A stretch of DNA of 41,319 bases, taken from NCBI RefSeq assembly GCF_000006405.1, contig NW_003200720.1, positions 178,940 through 220,258 on the forward strand. The letters are read 5' to 3'. How positions within the stretch are numbered: the stretch's first letter is position 1; every line of letters begins with the position of its first letter. The position numbers and the translations under genes are program-made. This DNA is from Perkinsus marinus ATCC 50983. Lineage: Eukaryota; Perkinsozoa; Perkinsida; Perkinsidae. Positions 12,097 through 23,848 of this stretch are shown in pieces. The notes under the pieces are model-generated. The model had not been told where the DNA came from, did no database searches, and saw only the letters and a list, made by a program, of their open reading frames with translations.

Positions 12097-15000
12097 ATGA
12101 CCTTCGATGCATCAGACATAGAGAAGGAGTTGCATAAGTAGTATCTTAGGTTCAAGCTCGTAAGATTCAAGATAGGTTGGTGTAGATACTACCGCGCGGA
12201 GACACAGGAGGAGTTTCGGCGAAGAGTGGAAAGCGTGGCGGATTTGGAAAGAGCGCTCAAGTTTGCTCTGTAGGTTCGCGATGATAAAGAAACGCATTTT
12301 TTTTCTCGAAAAAATTGGTTAATTCTTAAATACTCGGGTGAAATAAAGAGTGACAGTTTTTGGTTTTCAGGCAAACCTCAGCTTCGACAACCCCCACCGA
12401 GCGGAAAGCCTCCCCAGCCACACCAAGTAGGAATGCAGATTTGTGATGGTTTTAAATATGTTATTCGTAGGAGCATCACCCGATGTGATGGAAGGTAGAG
12501 TGGCATCACCAGCTGGTAGTACATGTGAGAGCTGCTCGGCATTTGAGGAAACGACTGAGTCGACTGACAGGGACCCGATATTGTTGGTATTTGGAAGTAA
12601 TATGGGGGGGGGGGAAATGGTGTTGGTTTTTTGGGGAAAAATCGATCGTGTTTTGTGAGTTTTGCAAAGTGTTTATTGACATGTTTCTATGTGTGTTTGG
12701 TTGAATAGCCGAGTCGTGATAAATTGGAAATTGAAGTTTAATCGAAAATTTAGGAAACTAGTAAGATTGGAAAATTGGATGAAGATATGTCGACGTAATT
12801 TTAGGAAGGAATTGCCGTGATGTTAATCGATCAATCGGGGAGTTTGAACTTTCCGTGCCTACTTGATGATCTGTCATAGAGTTAGATTCTAAATAGCCAT
12901 CATAGTAGAGTTTCACCACCCTAGTGATATGAAAAACACTAGTTAAAAACAAATTTCACGACTACTGTATATCGCGAATATCGCCACTTCACGAAAAACG
13001 GGTGAAATTCCGTATGATACAGATAGAGATAGTTATAATGATAACTTACTTTCAACAACATATTTTTAATACTAAGCGAGAAGTATTCACTTACAATAGA
13101 GTTTCACCACCCGTTTTACATGAAGTGGTATAAAACTCGGTGAAAAACGCGATATTCGCGGTGATATGCAGTAGTCGTAAAATGTGTTTTTCACATCACT
13201 AGGGTGGTGAAACTTGAATATATATCATAATTCTGTTGCATGATGTTGAGGTACTCTGATGGAGATAACTACACCAACATCTGATATCGATACGGTTGTG
13301 TTGGTAAGCGATGTGAAACGGAGTGCTTATATGAAAAGAGTTCAAAAAGTAATAAGAAGCATTTGGGTTCTCATGTGAAGATTGATCTATTTCTGCGGTG
13401 TTGAGCTCAGCTCCCACACTTTATTATGAAAATTCACAGTACCGAAAAAAACCAACTAGAATTCATCATCACAATTTTTTCATTATCATCGTTCATGTAG
13501 TTGGCCATGTGCATATCTTCCCAAGTGAATCGAGTCGTCATGGAGAAATAGAAATATCAGCTTGGGGAAATGTGAAATGTGTTGATGATAATGTGAAAAT
13601 TCTGGAAGAAAATTTTCGGAAATTTTTGTTGGTTTTGGTACGTGAGTTTGAATAGTTACTGAAGAAACTCTTAAGCTGAGCTGAGGAAATCAAACATGTA
13701 TTCCTCCAACAGTGAGAAATACTATTACGATACTACACCATTTCCGAATTGATTTGTCGAAAATTGGTGAAACGTTCTTAAAATGATCAGCAATTTATTA
13801 AAAATTTGAGAAGTTCAGCGAAAAAAGTCGGTGAAAAAAGTTTTTTTTCCCGAAAAAAAGGTAAATTTTCGTAAATTCCCGTAAACGCTTGAAATTTTTG
13901 AAGCGTTGTGGTTGATCGATCAGGTGTTGACTGAAATGGAACCTTTCCGGTCCTATTGTGACGATTTCTCACTTCTGGCCGACTCCTTGGTGCCCTACAT
14001 AAAGTGCTCGTAAGTGTGAAATTAGCTATCGATCACGTGATCGATTTGGGCAGATACCGGGGGTATCCAGTGGACGTACAATTTGCGGTTCTGCCGAGTA
14101 CAGTGTTGAAGGAATGTCATGATGCTATTCAAGCTGAAGTTCATCGGTGGGCCTGAAATGAATCTTTTTATGAAAGATTCTTCCTATGGTGTTTCAGCAT
14201 ACACCCGAGTCAATACCAGGGCTAAGGGCATCAGCCTTATCGAGTATATTGGATAGGGTGTGCACTGCTGGACTGTTGGAACCGGAGGGAAGCGCCGCGG
14301 CAGATTGGAGCAATAGTTTGGTGAGTTGCGATGGTGATGAATTTGAGATTTACTTTCGACTTGGAATTTTATTATTATTTTTAATATATTTTTTGAAGAA
14401 GTGAATTAGTAGAGTTTTGATGTATTACACCATCATCATATACAGTGGAGTTTCACCCTGGTGATATGAAAAACTCATTTTACGACTACTGCATATCACC
14501 GCGTTTTTTACAGGGTATTACGCCACTTTACGTAAAACTAATCGTGAAATTCCACAATGTATTCTCCCCAAAGTTGGACGAGAATTTGTAACTCTTTTCT
14601 GTCCTCTTGCAGGTCGACGATGCTACTATACGTTCTCTGAATGGTGTTCGTGTGGGGAGGTATCTTCTGAAGAGGACCCCGGTGTTGGCAGTTTATCGAG
14701 TGGTGCTTCGCTTCGTGAAGATGTGGGCTAAGGCTAGAGGCATGTAAGTGAGGAATTTACTAATATGATATTCACTATTGGTCTTTTTAAAGATGGGACG
14801 GAGCTCACTGTGTGTGTCTCCGGTTCGATTCCCGGGTTGGACATTTTTCTGTCCAATAAGTTTTCGTGCATATCTCTGCGAGCTGTTCGAAGAATCGAGT
14901 TGTCGATTCTTGAGTGAATCTCGGCATATAGAGGAGTCGTTTGATTTATGGTGATCACTATGGTATATGGTGGTCTATATTTAATCTTTGGCGAAGCGTA

Positions 15001-17610
15001 GTTTAGCTAGGATAGTTCTGCACGCATGCACAACGCAAGAGTGCCTGTTGTTGCGGTATATGCTCCGCTCGCTCCGCAATTTCCGGGATTTGTATAAACG
15101 TTTTAGCTTTCATGATAATATAATATGAAAATTTTGGGAGAAAATATTGGAGAAATTTTAGTGGTTTTTGTGAATCTCGATTTGAATTTACTATGAGCAG
15201 CCTTTGAAAACTGAGGAAAGCGGACATAAAGTTCTACTACACCACATAAATGGAATTCTCCAACCGAATAGAGTTTCCGAAAAGATGGTATGTGCTCAGA
15301 TACAGTAACGTAATGGGTTATTTTGGTGGAGTTACTTGGGCAATTTTGGTGTCAAAAGTTATGCAAGATAATGCGGAGCTGGCTATGAGAGAAACGGAGG
15401 AGGATGCTGTGAGGGAAATACTGCTGAAGTTTTTCGATTTTTGCAGTAAATAATTTTGTGGCGCGCGAAAAAATATTTTCCGATTGGTAGGTACTCATCC
15501 GTGGGGAAGTGAGAATCCGGTGACAGCTAATGATGAGATATTGAAGTGGGCGAGTGGGGAATCTTTGCGCACAGCGAAGATTTTTGAAATTTTTTCAGTG
15601 GTTTTGTATCGGCGGGATCGGTTGAGATGTACACACCTCCAGCGAGGGATATTTTTGGAGACGATGGTGGGCGGAGCGAAGCGATGCATGTTTGTAATTT
15701 TTGGTATTTAGATGTTGTTGATAAGCAACTAGCGCCACAGCATGTTTTGAGAGACCCGGCAGAATGCCCGTATGCTGCTGATGGTGAGTAATTTTTTAAA
15801 AAAAGCTTTTTCGGGATGTGGAAAAATCCGGAGTTTTGGGATCGAACCGGGGTCCTTTGGGTTTGCAGTTGAAACGGTGACGAATTTCAGCGCTGGTGAT
15901 TTCAGAAAAATTGCAATTCTTTGGATTTTATGTTGTTTGAACTTGAGCCCTGTATTCTTTCGTATTAAATTCTGAGAATATATTATAGGATTTTCTGAGA
16001 AAGTATTATAGGTTTTTCTGAGGAAATATTATAGGATTTCTTGGGGAAATATTATAGGATTTTTCGAGAAAATATTTTAGAATTTTCTGAGAAATGTATT
16101 CTCCGTTATATTGAAAGAAACATTTTTCTATTATTTGACTTTACATTAGTTTAGAATTAATAAGTGGGAAGCAATGCATAAGAGGGGCACATGCTGAGAG
16201 TATAAGAGTATGTAAGAAGAGTTTGTGGAAAAAAATTCGAAAATGTGAGATATTGACGCACGATTATATCCACGTAGCTTCAAAATGGTAATGTTGTGTA
16301 GGATATTTATTGGGACTGGGAATAGAACCCGGGACCTTCGGATTACCCACTTTCGGTTAGGCGTTGGTATTGAGGGGCAATGCATGGTGGTGCTCACTCC
16401 GGTATTGCCGACGCAGAATTCGAGTTTCAACGCTCTAGACTTTAATCGCTACGTGATGGTTCAAGAATTCAAGAGAGGTAAGCATAATTTTGTGGCGCGT
16501 GACGCTTGCTGACTTCATTATCTTTTCAGCTGCCCATATGTTGTCACTATTTGCCCTTTCCCCGCAAAGTTGTCCATTCCGTCTGGGAGCAGTGTGTGCA
16601 CGCGTGCACCCTTTCAGATTGTATAAGCGTCTGCTTTTCGTAGAGGTGGATAATTTTTGGGCGAGCGACTTTGAGGATTTCTCTTCATTTCTATTAGGTG
16701 GAAATTCGACCAGAAAATCAAAGGACGTTGAGTAACGATGATGTAGTATTAGTTTTATATTGTAGTTTTGTGTTATGCGTCGCTCCGCCTTTTTTCAGGT
16801 GCATCTCTTGCAAAAACGGATAGCGGCTATGGTTGAGTCAAAAGTCAGAATTTTCACCAAGTTGAGTGCTGCGGCGTTTCATGAGGAAGGCACATGTAAT
16901 TTGGGGCTCGACGATTATAGATGGGCGAGAAATTCCGAATTAGTGATTTCCTGTGTCGAAAGTTGTATCAATATCACTAGTTTTTCAGAATATTGATTTG
17001 CACGCATGCACACAAAGATACTTTTTGGTTCAGATTTGCGACTCTATCCCCATCCTCAAGTGACTCAGCCGTGGACGGCTTCTGGAGGAGGAATCGCGTA
17101 CGGGTCCCCTTCGTGGCGATTTTGTGGCGCAGTGACGTTTTTGGTTGTGCTGTTGTTAGGTTTTTGATCGGCCTCGCTAGTAGGTTAACGGGCGAGGAGA
17201 ATATCGAAAGGGAAGAGGAAACTCATGGAAAGTAAATACGGAAAATGCGGGGTGCCGGGATCGAACCTGTGTTAATTGTTTCAGAGTTGACCTTCGGCCG
17301 AGTTTGCAAGAGTTCACTTCAGTGTTGCGGAATATTGTATTAACAGCGGAGGAGAACGAGCAGGACAATTACAAAGGGTGCAACTTTTTGTCGGGTGGTT
17401 TACTCTAGTCGTTAGTGTGTTAGTCTGTCATCCTCGGGATCCCTGGTTCGAAACTTGGTTGGTGTTTTTTCAGTTTCAGCAGTGGTCGGAATGTACGCGT
17501 CAAGTACGGCCTTCTCGAGATGCGTGACGGAGTTCCAACTGTTGTCACCGACTTATAATGCCACTATTTCATTCATCGTAACGTTTCTTACAAATCGTGG
17601 AGAGTCTTGA
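12097..17610 (+). CDS. Poly(A) polymerase, nuclear type (about 18-19 exons)
   Basis: Adds poly(A) tails to nuclear pre-mRNA. Exons fixed by phase: 12097-12137, 12186-12269, 12371-12426, 12471-12596, 13251-13303, 13924-14009, 14054-14138, 14198-14320, 14613-14743, 15300-15445, 15491 to 15783 (an internal intron not placed), 16361-16477, 16530-16639, 16799-16895, 17034-17112, 17160-17231, 17285-17394, 17474-17610. The total is about 630 residues. The nucleotidyltransferase signature is assembled across an intron: FGS then TLMEITTPTSDIDTVVL, giving the metal-binding D-x-D. The third Asp is in YPVDVQFAVLP. The central domain has IRSLNGVRVGRYLL and SNVMGYFGGVTWAIL, then LTPVLPTQNSSFNA with YVMVQEFKRG. 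The RNA-binding domain has MVESKVRIF and FLIGL. Introns carry MITEs, tRNA-like cores and a palindrome. Family identity is firm; the first and last exons are less certain. Confidence 0.85.
12906..13013 (-). mobile_element. MITE copy 2, in a poly(A) polymerase intron
   Basis: The same TIR family as copy 1, in reverse orientation (GAGTTTCACCACCCTAGTGA at left, GGTGAAATTCC at right). It lies in intron 12597-13250, 84 nt from copy 3, with which it forms an inverted pair. Confidence 0.75.
13097..13216 (+). mobile_element. MITE copy 3, in the same intron
   Basis: The best preserved copy: GAGTTTCACCACCCGTTTTA at left and CACTAGGGTGGTGAAACTT at right. It ends only 34 nt before the exon that carries the catalytic D-x-D. 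Confidence 0.8.
14028..14045. repeat. 18-nt perfect palindrome in a 44-nt intron
   Basis: ATCGATCACGTGATCGAT lies between the donor at 14010 and the acceptor ending 14053 of the poly(A) polymerase gene. The same palindrome recurs in a 44-nt trehalase intron (19447-19468). Confidence 0.85.
14446..14554 (-). mobile_element. MITE copy 4, in a poly(A) polymerase intron
   Basis: TGGAGTTTCACC at left and GTGAAATTCCA at right, within intron 14321-14612, in the same orientation as copy 2. Confidence 0.75.
14805..14870 (+). repeat. Sense tRNA-like core in a long poly(A) polymerase intron
   Basis: Intron 14744-15299 contains GTCTCCGGTTCGATTCCCGG, a clear B-box/T-arm in sense orientation, next to a small hairpin built on GGACA...TGTCC. 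Confidence 0.6.
15784..16360. repeat. 577-nt intron with two antisense tRNA-like cores and a short tandem array
   Basis: Antisense T-arm cores lie near 15838 (GGGATCGAACCGGGGTCC) and near 16318 (GGGAATAGAACCCGGGACC). Between them, 15973-16098 is a tandem array of about five units of 24-26 nt built on ATATTATAGGATTTTCTGAG. The second core sits right at the 3' splice site (TTCGGTTAG ending 16360). Confidence 0.6.
17232..17284 (-). repeat. Antisense tRNA-like core in a 53-nt intron
   Basis: The intron contains GCCGGGATCGAACCTGTG followed by a short tract and TTTCAG. The flanking exons join in frame (ETHG-KVDLRPSLQ). Confidence 0.7.
17395..17473 (+). repeat. 79-nt intron resembling a whole degenerate tRNA
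   Basis: The intron reads GTGGTTTACTCTAGTCGTTA (acceptor start and A-box/D-arm-like), then TGTTAGTCTGTCATCC (anticodon-arm-like, loop CTGTCAT, closest to an Asp GTC context), then GGATCCCTGGTTCGAAAC (T-arm), and ends TTTTTTCAG. Order and spacing follow a tRNA, but the stems are imperfect and it is flanked by coding exons in phase, so I call it an intron derived from a tRNA or a tRNA-headed SINE rather than a working tRNA gene. Confidence 0.6.
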
Positions 17611-18357
17611 GTGAGAAGGAGTAGTGGTGAATGATCGCTTGTTTGATCTAGTGAGGGGAGGCCGAGCAGACTGAAGATCATTTTACGATTCTTGAATCAA
17701 AATGTGGGAATTTTTGTTGTTGTTTTTCCACTGGGACTAACTTGAATCATCGGCTGAGAGAAAAAGATTTTTTTTCGTAATTATGGTGATTGTGGAGAGA
17801 CAAGTGTTGAAAATCGTCAATTACGTATGTATGTTGGTGAGAAGTAAGGCTGCACCGTTGACATGACGGCCTCGATGCTTGGCCGTCTAGTCTGATAATA
17901 AATGGTCAACTTTGGCGGCAAAACGGCCCTCAACCGGGTCGTGCCGCGACTTGGTCATATAAGAAGAAGAAGGTGAGAATAAAGGAGATCGCGAGGAACT
18001 CCTAATGATTTCTATACACTCCTGATCACTCAATCGTCCCATGGTTGTGTGTTGTGAGATCTGTCCCTCGTACTAGCGGTGGCTAGCAGGGGGTATCGGA
18101 AATTGTAGAGAACTGGTAAAGGCATCAATTCAGGTGAGAAGGAGTGCAGCATGAATTCGTAGTCGTCTAGGATGAATTTGTATGTAATGGGAGATTTCGT
18201 ACATATTTCTACCATTTTCGGGATTTCATTAGCATTCTGCGAAAGGGTGAATAAATGTATTTATATATTTGCGGAATATCATCACATGAGATGATTGAGC
18301 CTGTGCGGGTTGACGTGCTTACTTTCCTGCCAAGATTGTCTACCCTGTTTAGCTATC
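17611..18357. other. Intergenic, poly(A) polymerase to trehalase
   Basis: About 750 nt with no convincing gene. It contains copy 2 of the 88-nt repeat (17885-17972). The rest should hold a 3' UTR and the trehalase promoter; no clear core-promoter motif is recognised. Confidence 0.6.
17885..17972 (+). repeat. 88-nt dispersed repeat, copy 2
   Basis: Matches 173-260 along its whole length. It is followed directly by GTGAG, so if transcribed it could act as a 5' exon ending in AAGAAGAAG with a donor. It lies about 390 nt before the trehalase start. Confidence 0.75.
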
Positions 18358-21300
18358 ATGAACGACAGTGCTGTTTCGACCTTACAGACCGCATTCGCGG
18401 ATCCCCTGCCGGCCCTGCGCGAGGCGATTGCTGAATACGCTTGGCCGAGTCTGAGGCGACACCTTGGTCCGGATGCAGAGTCGATCATCAGTTGTATGGA
18501 AGACTCCAAAATTGCGAAGCCTCAACCGAAGCCCGTCCCCGTGCATGAAGAGCCGAGGGACGGTGGGGAGGAGGAGGCGGCGGCAGAGGCTCACCCTCGT
18601 CGTGATCATCGGAAGCATAGGAATCCGGATTGGCGCGCGAGGAAAGCGAGTCCAGGTAGGGGGAATTTCGTGGCGCGTGAAGGTTCGGCGAGGAAAGAGA
18701 ATTCCCACTATACAGTGTGAATTGAACAGTTATGCATATGGAAATTTTCTTGAATTTGAGAGTAATGCCACTATAGACTACAGAACGCTTCTAAAACGTT
18801 GGTGTCGATCGATTCACATTGTTATCATGTTGATATTAATTGACAAAAATTGTTGGTGTTGAAAATATATACTCTTCATAACGGTTGGGCTCGCACTGTA
18901 GTTGTACTACATGGGGTTCCCATCACTTCAGGTGGTGTTTATTGATTCCACATTTTGGGAAAAAATTCATCAACGACTACCTACATCAGTTGGTGTGTTT
19001 TTTCAAGTATAAATTGCGATAATCTCAGGGCCACTTCCACTGCTCTACGTCCCCGCACAAGACTATGAGGTCTACGCAAACGCACTGGAGGGGTATCCGG
19101 CGAGGGCTCAGATTTATCCTGGCATGCCTCGCACTGTGAAGAATTTCGATAAGATGGAACCGGGACTGCTCGCGTTGGAATTCGGCGCGGAATATATGGT
19201 ACCTGGTGGGAGATTCACTGCGATGTATGGTTGGGACAGGTAGGTAGCGGGGATTGAACCTGGGTCGTTTGCATGAGAGATGCCCTCTGCAGTTACTTCA
19301 TCATTTTGGGCCTGCTGAGCTCTTCGGACCCCCCGGCGCCTGACTTGTTGAGAACGGCAATTTCTATGCTAAAACAACAGGTTTATGAAATCGAGAATTA
19401 TGGATCTGTTTTGAATGCCAATCGATCGTAGTAAGAGGTGATGTTGAAATCGATCACGTGATCGATTTTAGATACTTTTTGAATCGTTCTCAACCACCCT
19501 TCATTTCATCAACATTAATGGCTCTTCTACCGTATATTAAGAACGATACCGAATTCGTAAGTCACAGACTATTTGCACATCGTGTATCACTTCGCTCCGC
19601 TGTCATCGAGAAGAGACCATTCCAACATGAAATCTATGGACTCGAGACGTGGCCTTCTCCACGTGTGGAGTCTAACTTCTGTTAACTCTCCCGACTGCTC
19701 TGGAGTATAATTTTGCTCGCCCTTAATATATCGGTGATGGTTGCAAACACATGTGAAAATTCTGAATGATTATTATCTATCAAAATGTATAAGATTTAGT
19801 AATCTGTTTGTGATTTTTAAAATGTCTCAAATTCGTTTACGTGAGTCTACGGCAGTGCCATTGTCCCGTTTTGCGGGTTAGAGTTGATAAACGTTTATCA
19901 ATGGCTCGTATGATCTACCGAGATGTGAAACGTGTAAGAAAAACACTATCTAGATTTTCAGATGAAAATCCAAATATATGAAAAAAATATTTATTTTTTT
20001 CGGAATTTTCCGAGGAAAAATTCTCGCGCCTTTGAAATTATTCGCTGTGCGCAGGTATCAAGAGCTACCGCAGCGATTGTCAAAGAATATGATAACGTGT
20101 GGAAATGCGGTCATCGATACGACAGAGTCACTGGACTCTCTAGGTGGGATAGTCAGTGTGGGAAAATGTGGGAAAATTATTGTGCATTTCTGTCGGGTGT
20201 AATTCCATTTTTTCTCACTCTATGTGGGGGATTTTGCAAACCGTCTGGATGTGGGCCTCGTATAACACGATTAGAGTATTACTATAGTAACGCTGACATG
20301 TTTAGGCTATTTTTCAAAAATTTGCAGGAGTTGTGATGAATTCCGATAGGTACGATGGGCATCCTGCGACACAATGCAGAGCGACTGAGCCCGGTCATTA
20401 TGCATGGATGGAGAGTCTAAGTGGAGATGCGCTGAAAAGAGCGGTGAGGAAAATTTTGGGGAAAATTTTGTGGAAATTTTTTGCTGATGGCTTTAGATTC
20501 GTTCGGATATGGCAATACAAGAATCGGGTCATGATACGACTGCAAGATTGACGAGAACTGATGCCTGCGATATGGCCACAGTCGACCTGAATTGCATATT
20601 GTATAGGATTGAATCTGATCTCGCGAGTAAGGGCGATACTACTGTGTGGAAGCACACAGTGATGATAATGCACTCGGGGAAAAATAACTTGACATTTTTG
20701 TTGATATATTCGAGTTTTCACGACCCGTTTTGCGTGAAGTGGCGTAATACTACTCTGTGAAAAACGCGATATTCGTGGTGATATGCAGTAGCTGTAAAAT
20801 ATGTTCTTCACTAGTGTTTTGCATGACACTAGGGTGAAACTCCATTATTAGAGTTTATGTTTTTTTCTCAGCTGGGGGATACCTATTTGGGTATGGAAAA
20901 ATATCAAATTTTCATCATACTGCGCGCATTATTTTGAAGCGCACAAGAATCAGGGGGTCGTAGGTATACTGTAGGAGATATGCACATGTTGAACTATGTG
21001 GTGGTGAAAATATATGAAAATTATGAGGAAATTCCGGGAAATTATTGTTGGAATTTATACACTTCTATACACTAAGTCGTGTGTGTGGTTCCTGAGGAAA
21101 CTCTGGTGCGGCTCAGCTGAGGAAACTAAATATATATGCCCATACTGCGGATGCTGTTTTAGAGTATAAAGTTGTAGCTTTTTGGCGGCAGGCTCCGGTA
21201 CTGAGATGGATGATTGATCGGATGCAATACGAGCACTTGGTTTTCTTGCTGAAAAAAATCAGCTGGAAAATTTCAGCTGAATCGGAATCATTCAGCTGGA

Positions 21301-22366
21301 AGTCTCCAATTCACGATGGCCTTGCTTCCTGCTAAAGTCATTCATCATTTTTAAGTTTCTATTAAAATTTTTTTCAGAGCTCCACGAGCCCTCGAGAGAT
21401 TGGCGTGCATTGGCGCGCGCCCGGCGAGAAACCATGTTACATCTGATGTAAACGTTGTGGCGAATTAATCGTTTAATGAGCAGTTTCCAATAGGTACATT
21501 CCGACACGTGGAGCCTTCTTCGACTACAACACCCGAACGAGAGTACTCGATTCGTCAGTGCTCTCGGCGACTGGGGTGTCGTATCCGCTCTGGTGTGGTA
21601 TGTTGGATAGAGATAGGACGATAGTGGACAGTTTGGTGAAGACTTTGATGACAAAACTGGCGGCTCCTGGAGGAGTGCTTTCTGATAACATCACTGATGA
21701 TCATCGAGGGTAGGTGTCAGATCTCGCTCGCCCGGAAAGATTTATGACGGACGCAATTTTCGGAATCGGAATTTTCGGCAGCATGATGTCAGGTTTCGTG
21801 GTCAGTGGGATTGGCCAGCGGGTTGGGCTCCTCATCAGATGCTCACATGGATTGGCTTGATGCGATTGAATAAAGTCAAAGAGGCTCGGGATTTGGCATC
21901 GAGGTAAGATGTACATTGCCACTTCACCCGCTATATGTGAAATGGCGTGAAACTCGGTGAAAAACGCAATATATGCAGTAGTCGTGAAATTAGATTTTCA
22001 TATCACTGAAATATATATAAAACCATAATATTCGAATAACTCTTGTCATTTCTTCTTTTTTCCGAGTCTCCAATGCAGGTGGGTGAGCTTAGCGTTGGAG
22101 ACATTCATAAACTACGGTTGCCTGCCCGAGAAGTTCGACGTTGTGTCCTGTACATCAACATTGAATCTCGAATATGGCAATCAGTGCACAGATTTTGGGG
22201 ACTTCTTCGGCTGGACGACCGCCAGCGTAGGTGTCAATATCTACGGGATGGTATCGGTATTGTTGATGACTACTTTCAGGTTGAGTTCGCTCTGCAGTAT
22301 GTGTTGACGGATGGAGATATCGCAGAAATCGAGAGAAATATGAAAATGGTCGTGAAAAACCATTAA
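18358..22366 (+). CDS. Trehalase, glycoside hydrolase family 37
   Basis: Hydrolyses trehalose to two glucoses. Twelve exons join exactly: 18358-18655, 19029-19239, 19293-19427, 19472-19556, 20055-20143, 20350-20443, 20497-20626, 21163-21232, 21494-21709, 21793-21903, 22079-22226, 22280-22366, giving 557 residues, normal for the family. Signature 1 is at about 158 (PGGRFTAMYGWDSY). LNRSQPPF and VTGLSRYDGHP follow. The catalytic acid is Asp317 in ESGHDTTAR. Signature 2 is at about 447 (QWDWPAGWAPHQ). The catalytic base is Glu511 in LEYGNQ, and FGWTTAS follows. There is no signal peptide, so a cytosolic enzyme like fungal neutral trehalase is likely. The first 99 residues are a non-conserved leader ending in an acidic and basic linker. 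Exon 8 ends at a GC donor, not GT. Two introns carry MITEs, one a palindrome and one a tRNA-like core. Confidence 0.92.
19240..19292 (-). repeat. Antisense tRNA-like core in a 53-nt trehalase intron
   Basis: The intron starts GTAGGTAGCGGGGATTGAAC and continues CTGGGTCG before ending CTCTGCAG. The exons join across it to give the family motif YGWDSYF. Confidence 0.7.
19447..19468. repeat. 22-nt perfect palindrome in a 44-nt trehalase intron
   Basis: A palindrome centred on CACGTG with ATCGATC/GATCGAT arms. It makes up half of intron 19428-19471 and contains the same 18-nt core as at 14028-14045. Confidence 0.85.
20710..20844 (+). mobile_element. MITE copy 5, in a trehalase intron
   Basis: Same family as copy 3, with an internal GTGAAAAACGCGATATTCG and the right end GGGTGAAACTCCA. 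It lies in intron 20627-21162. Confidence 0.7.
21915..22008 (+). mobile_element. MITE copy 6 (end-eroded), in a trehalase intron
   Basis: Internal sequence (GTGAAAAACGCAATAT, GCAGTAGTCGTGAAAT) matches the family, but both terminal repeats are poorly preserved. It fills most of intron 21904-22078. Confidence 0.6.
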
Positions 22367-23848
22367 TTTTACAACGGCTCTCTTTGGAGTTTCTCTTTAA
22401 CCTTTCAAGTGTATGACTCGTCTCACAGTGTCAAGTGGCTTCCATCAACAGCATATGTTGAGTTACATTCCTCCATAACTCACTAACGTCGGAACATCGA
22501 GAATAATCAACTGAAAGCAATATATGATATTCTGCCACTAACATATAAACGTCGACTAAAGTCCAGTTTGGTCCCATCTGTTCGGACGGGAGATTTAAAA
22601 CTCTTTCATCATAAGAGAGATGGCGATCACGCTATGCAGCTCCACGGAGTTTTGATAGTCCGCTTTTCTCTATTGTTATGCTGTATAAAGTTATTGCTCT
22701 GAGGCATACACCTTCGAGCAGGGTGCATTACATTTCTATGGCATAACATGGTGCATGGTGATGACCATTTGAGAACGACATCTCGAATCGCATTGGGGTG
22801 AAGGCACCGGCGTGCATAGAAAGGCATCTGATATAACTTATTTATAGAGTTAGTTGAAACGAACCAATTCCTCAATGAAATGTTCCTCTCGGAGTAGCTG
22901 AGAGGCTTGACCCTTGATTAGGTGGATAACGAATTCCACGTGATTCCTCCTGGGTGGGCATCAACTTCTGCCGGATTACCTACTCCATGGGTATATCTAC
23001 GAATCTCTTGAAAGTGCTTCACTCAAAGACTCCACTAACATCAAGCGATGGATTGCATTATCTTTGATGATGTTGATGTTTAAGTTCTTATGCGATATAT
23101 CCCTTCACGATTTCCTTATCCTGGTTATGACGTTGAGTTCTTACAGTAGTAAGTCTCATTATAAAGCGAAGAACACGAATGAGCCGGGAATAGGATAAGG
23201 ATGATCGGCGCTATAGATCTCTCGTCAACGGAATCACTACTAGGAACTCACGTGGTTAAATCAGCAGTGAATCAGTCAATATACCAGCAGTGTTTGACCA
23301 AGGCAAGCATAGGCAATTCATCTCCTTGGCTATTGCTCCGTGTCGCAGTGTATATCTTAGCCTAGCATCAATTGAGACTAGTATTGATTATATTGATTAG
23401 TAAGTCTTTCCTGTAAGCTCTCTAGTTTGGCGTTCTCTGAATGAGAGATAAGCTAGGATAATGCTGGTTGGTATTCCGAATCTATACACCTCAGAGGTAG
23501 CTGGTCCCTCATGATGGATAAATCATCGGAGTTAGAGCGACGATGTGATCAGTTTTATGATTGTCTTAATATAACACATTGCATTTCGATGAGTATTTGA
23601 GACGGGGTTGTTGGGCAAAAAAAAGAAAAAACCGAACCATAAAAGAATCCGAAGTGTTCAGTATGTGGATCATTGATGAGACCCCTCTTGGAGTAGCTTC
23701 AGGGGACCATGTCACAGAGTTGAATCCACTGATTGCCGTGATAGATCATCATCATCATCATCATCAAAGAAAGTTAACCCGGATAATTGTGGCTTCCTCG
23801 GACAATATCGCTCGTGGATGAGGGGCATTCAAGCTCGTGTGAAGGAGC
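22367..23848. other. Gene-poor stretch downstream of trehalase
   Basis: About 1.5 kb with no ORF that looks like a protein. A minus-strand tail-to-tail arrangement with the next gene suggests two 3' UTRs at its ends. A run of CAT codons near 23746-23766 would encode His repeats but lies in an otherwise unconvincing ORF. Confidence 0.55.

Noticed and set aside
17395-17473. Functional tRNA gene
   Set aside because: The stems are imperfect, and coding exons of the poly(A) polymerase flank it in matching phase with GT and AG ends. The same holds for the other B-box cores, which lack acceptor and anticodon arms.
23579-23821. 80-residue His-rich protein
   Set aside because: Apart from a CAT run there is nothing coding-like; no signal, domain or splice context.
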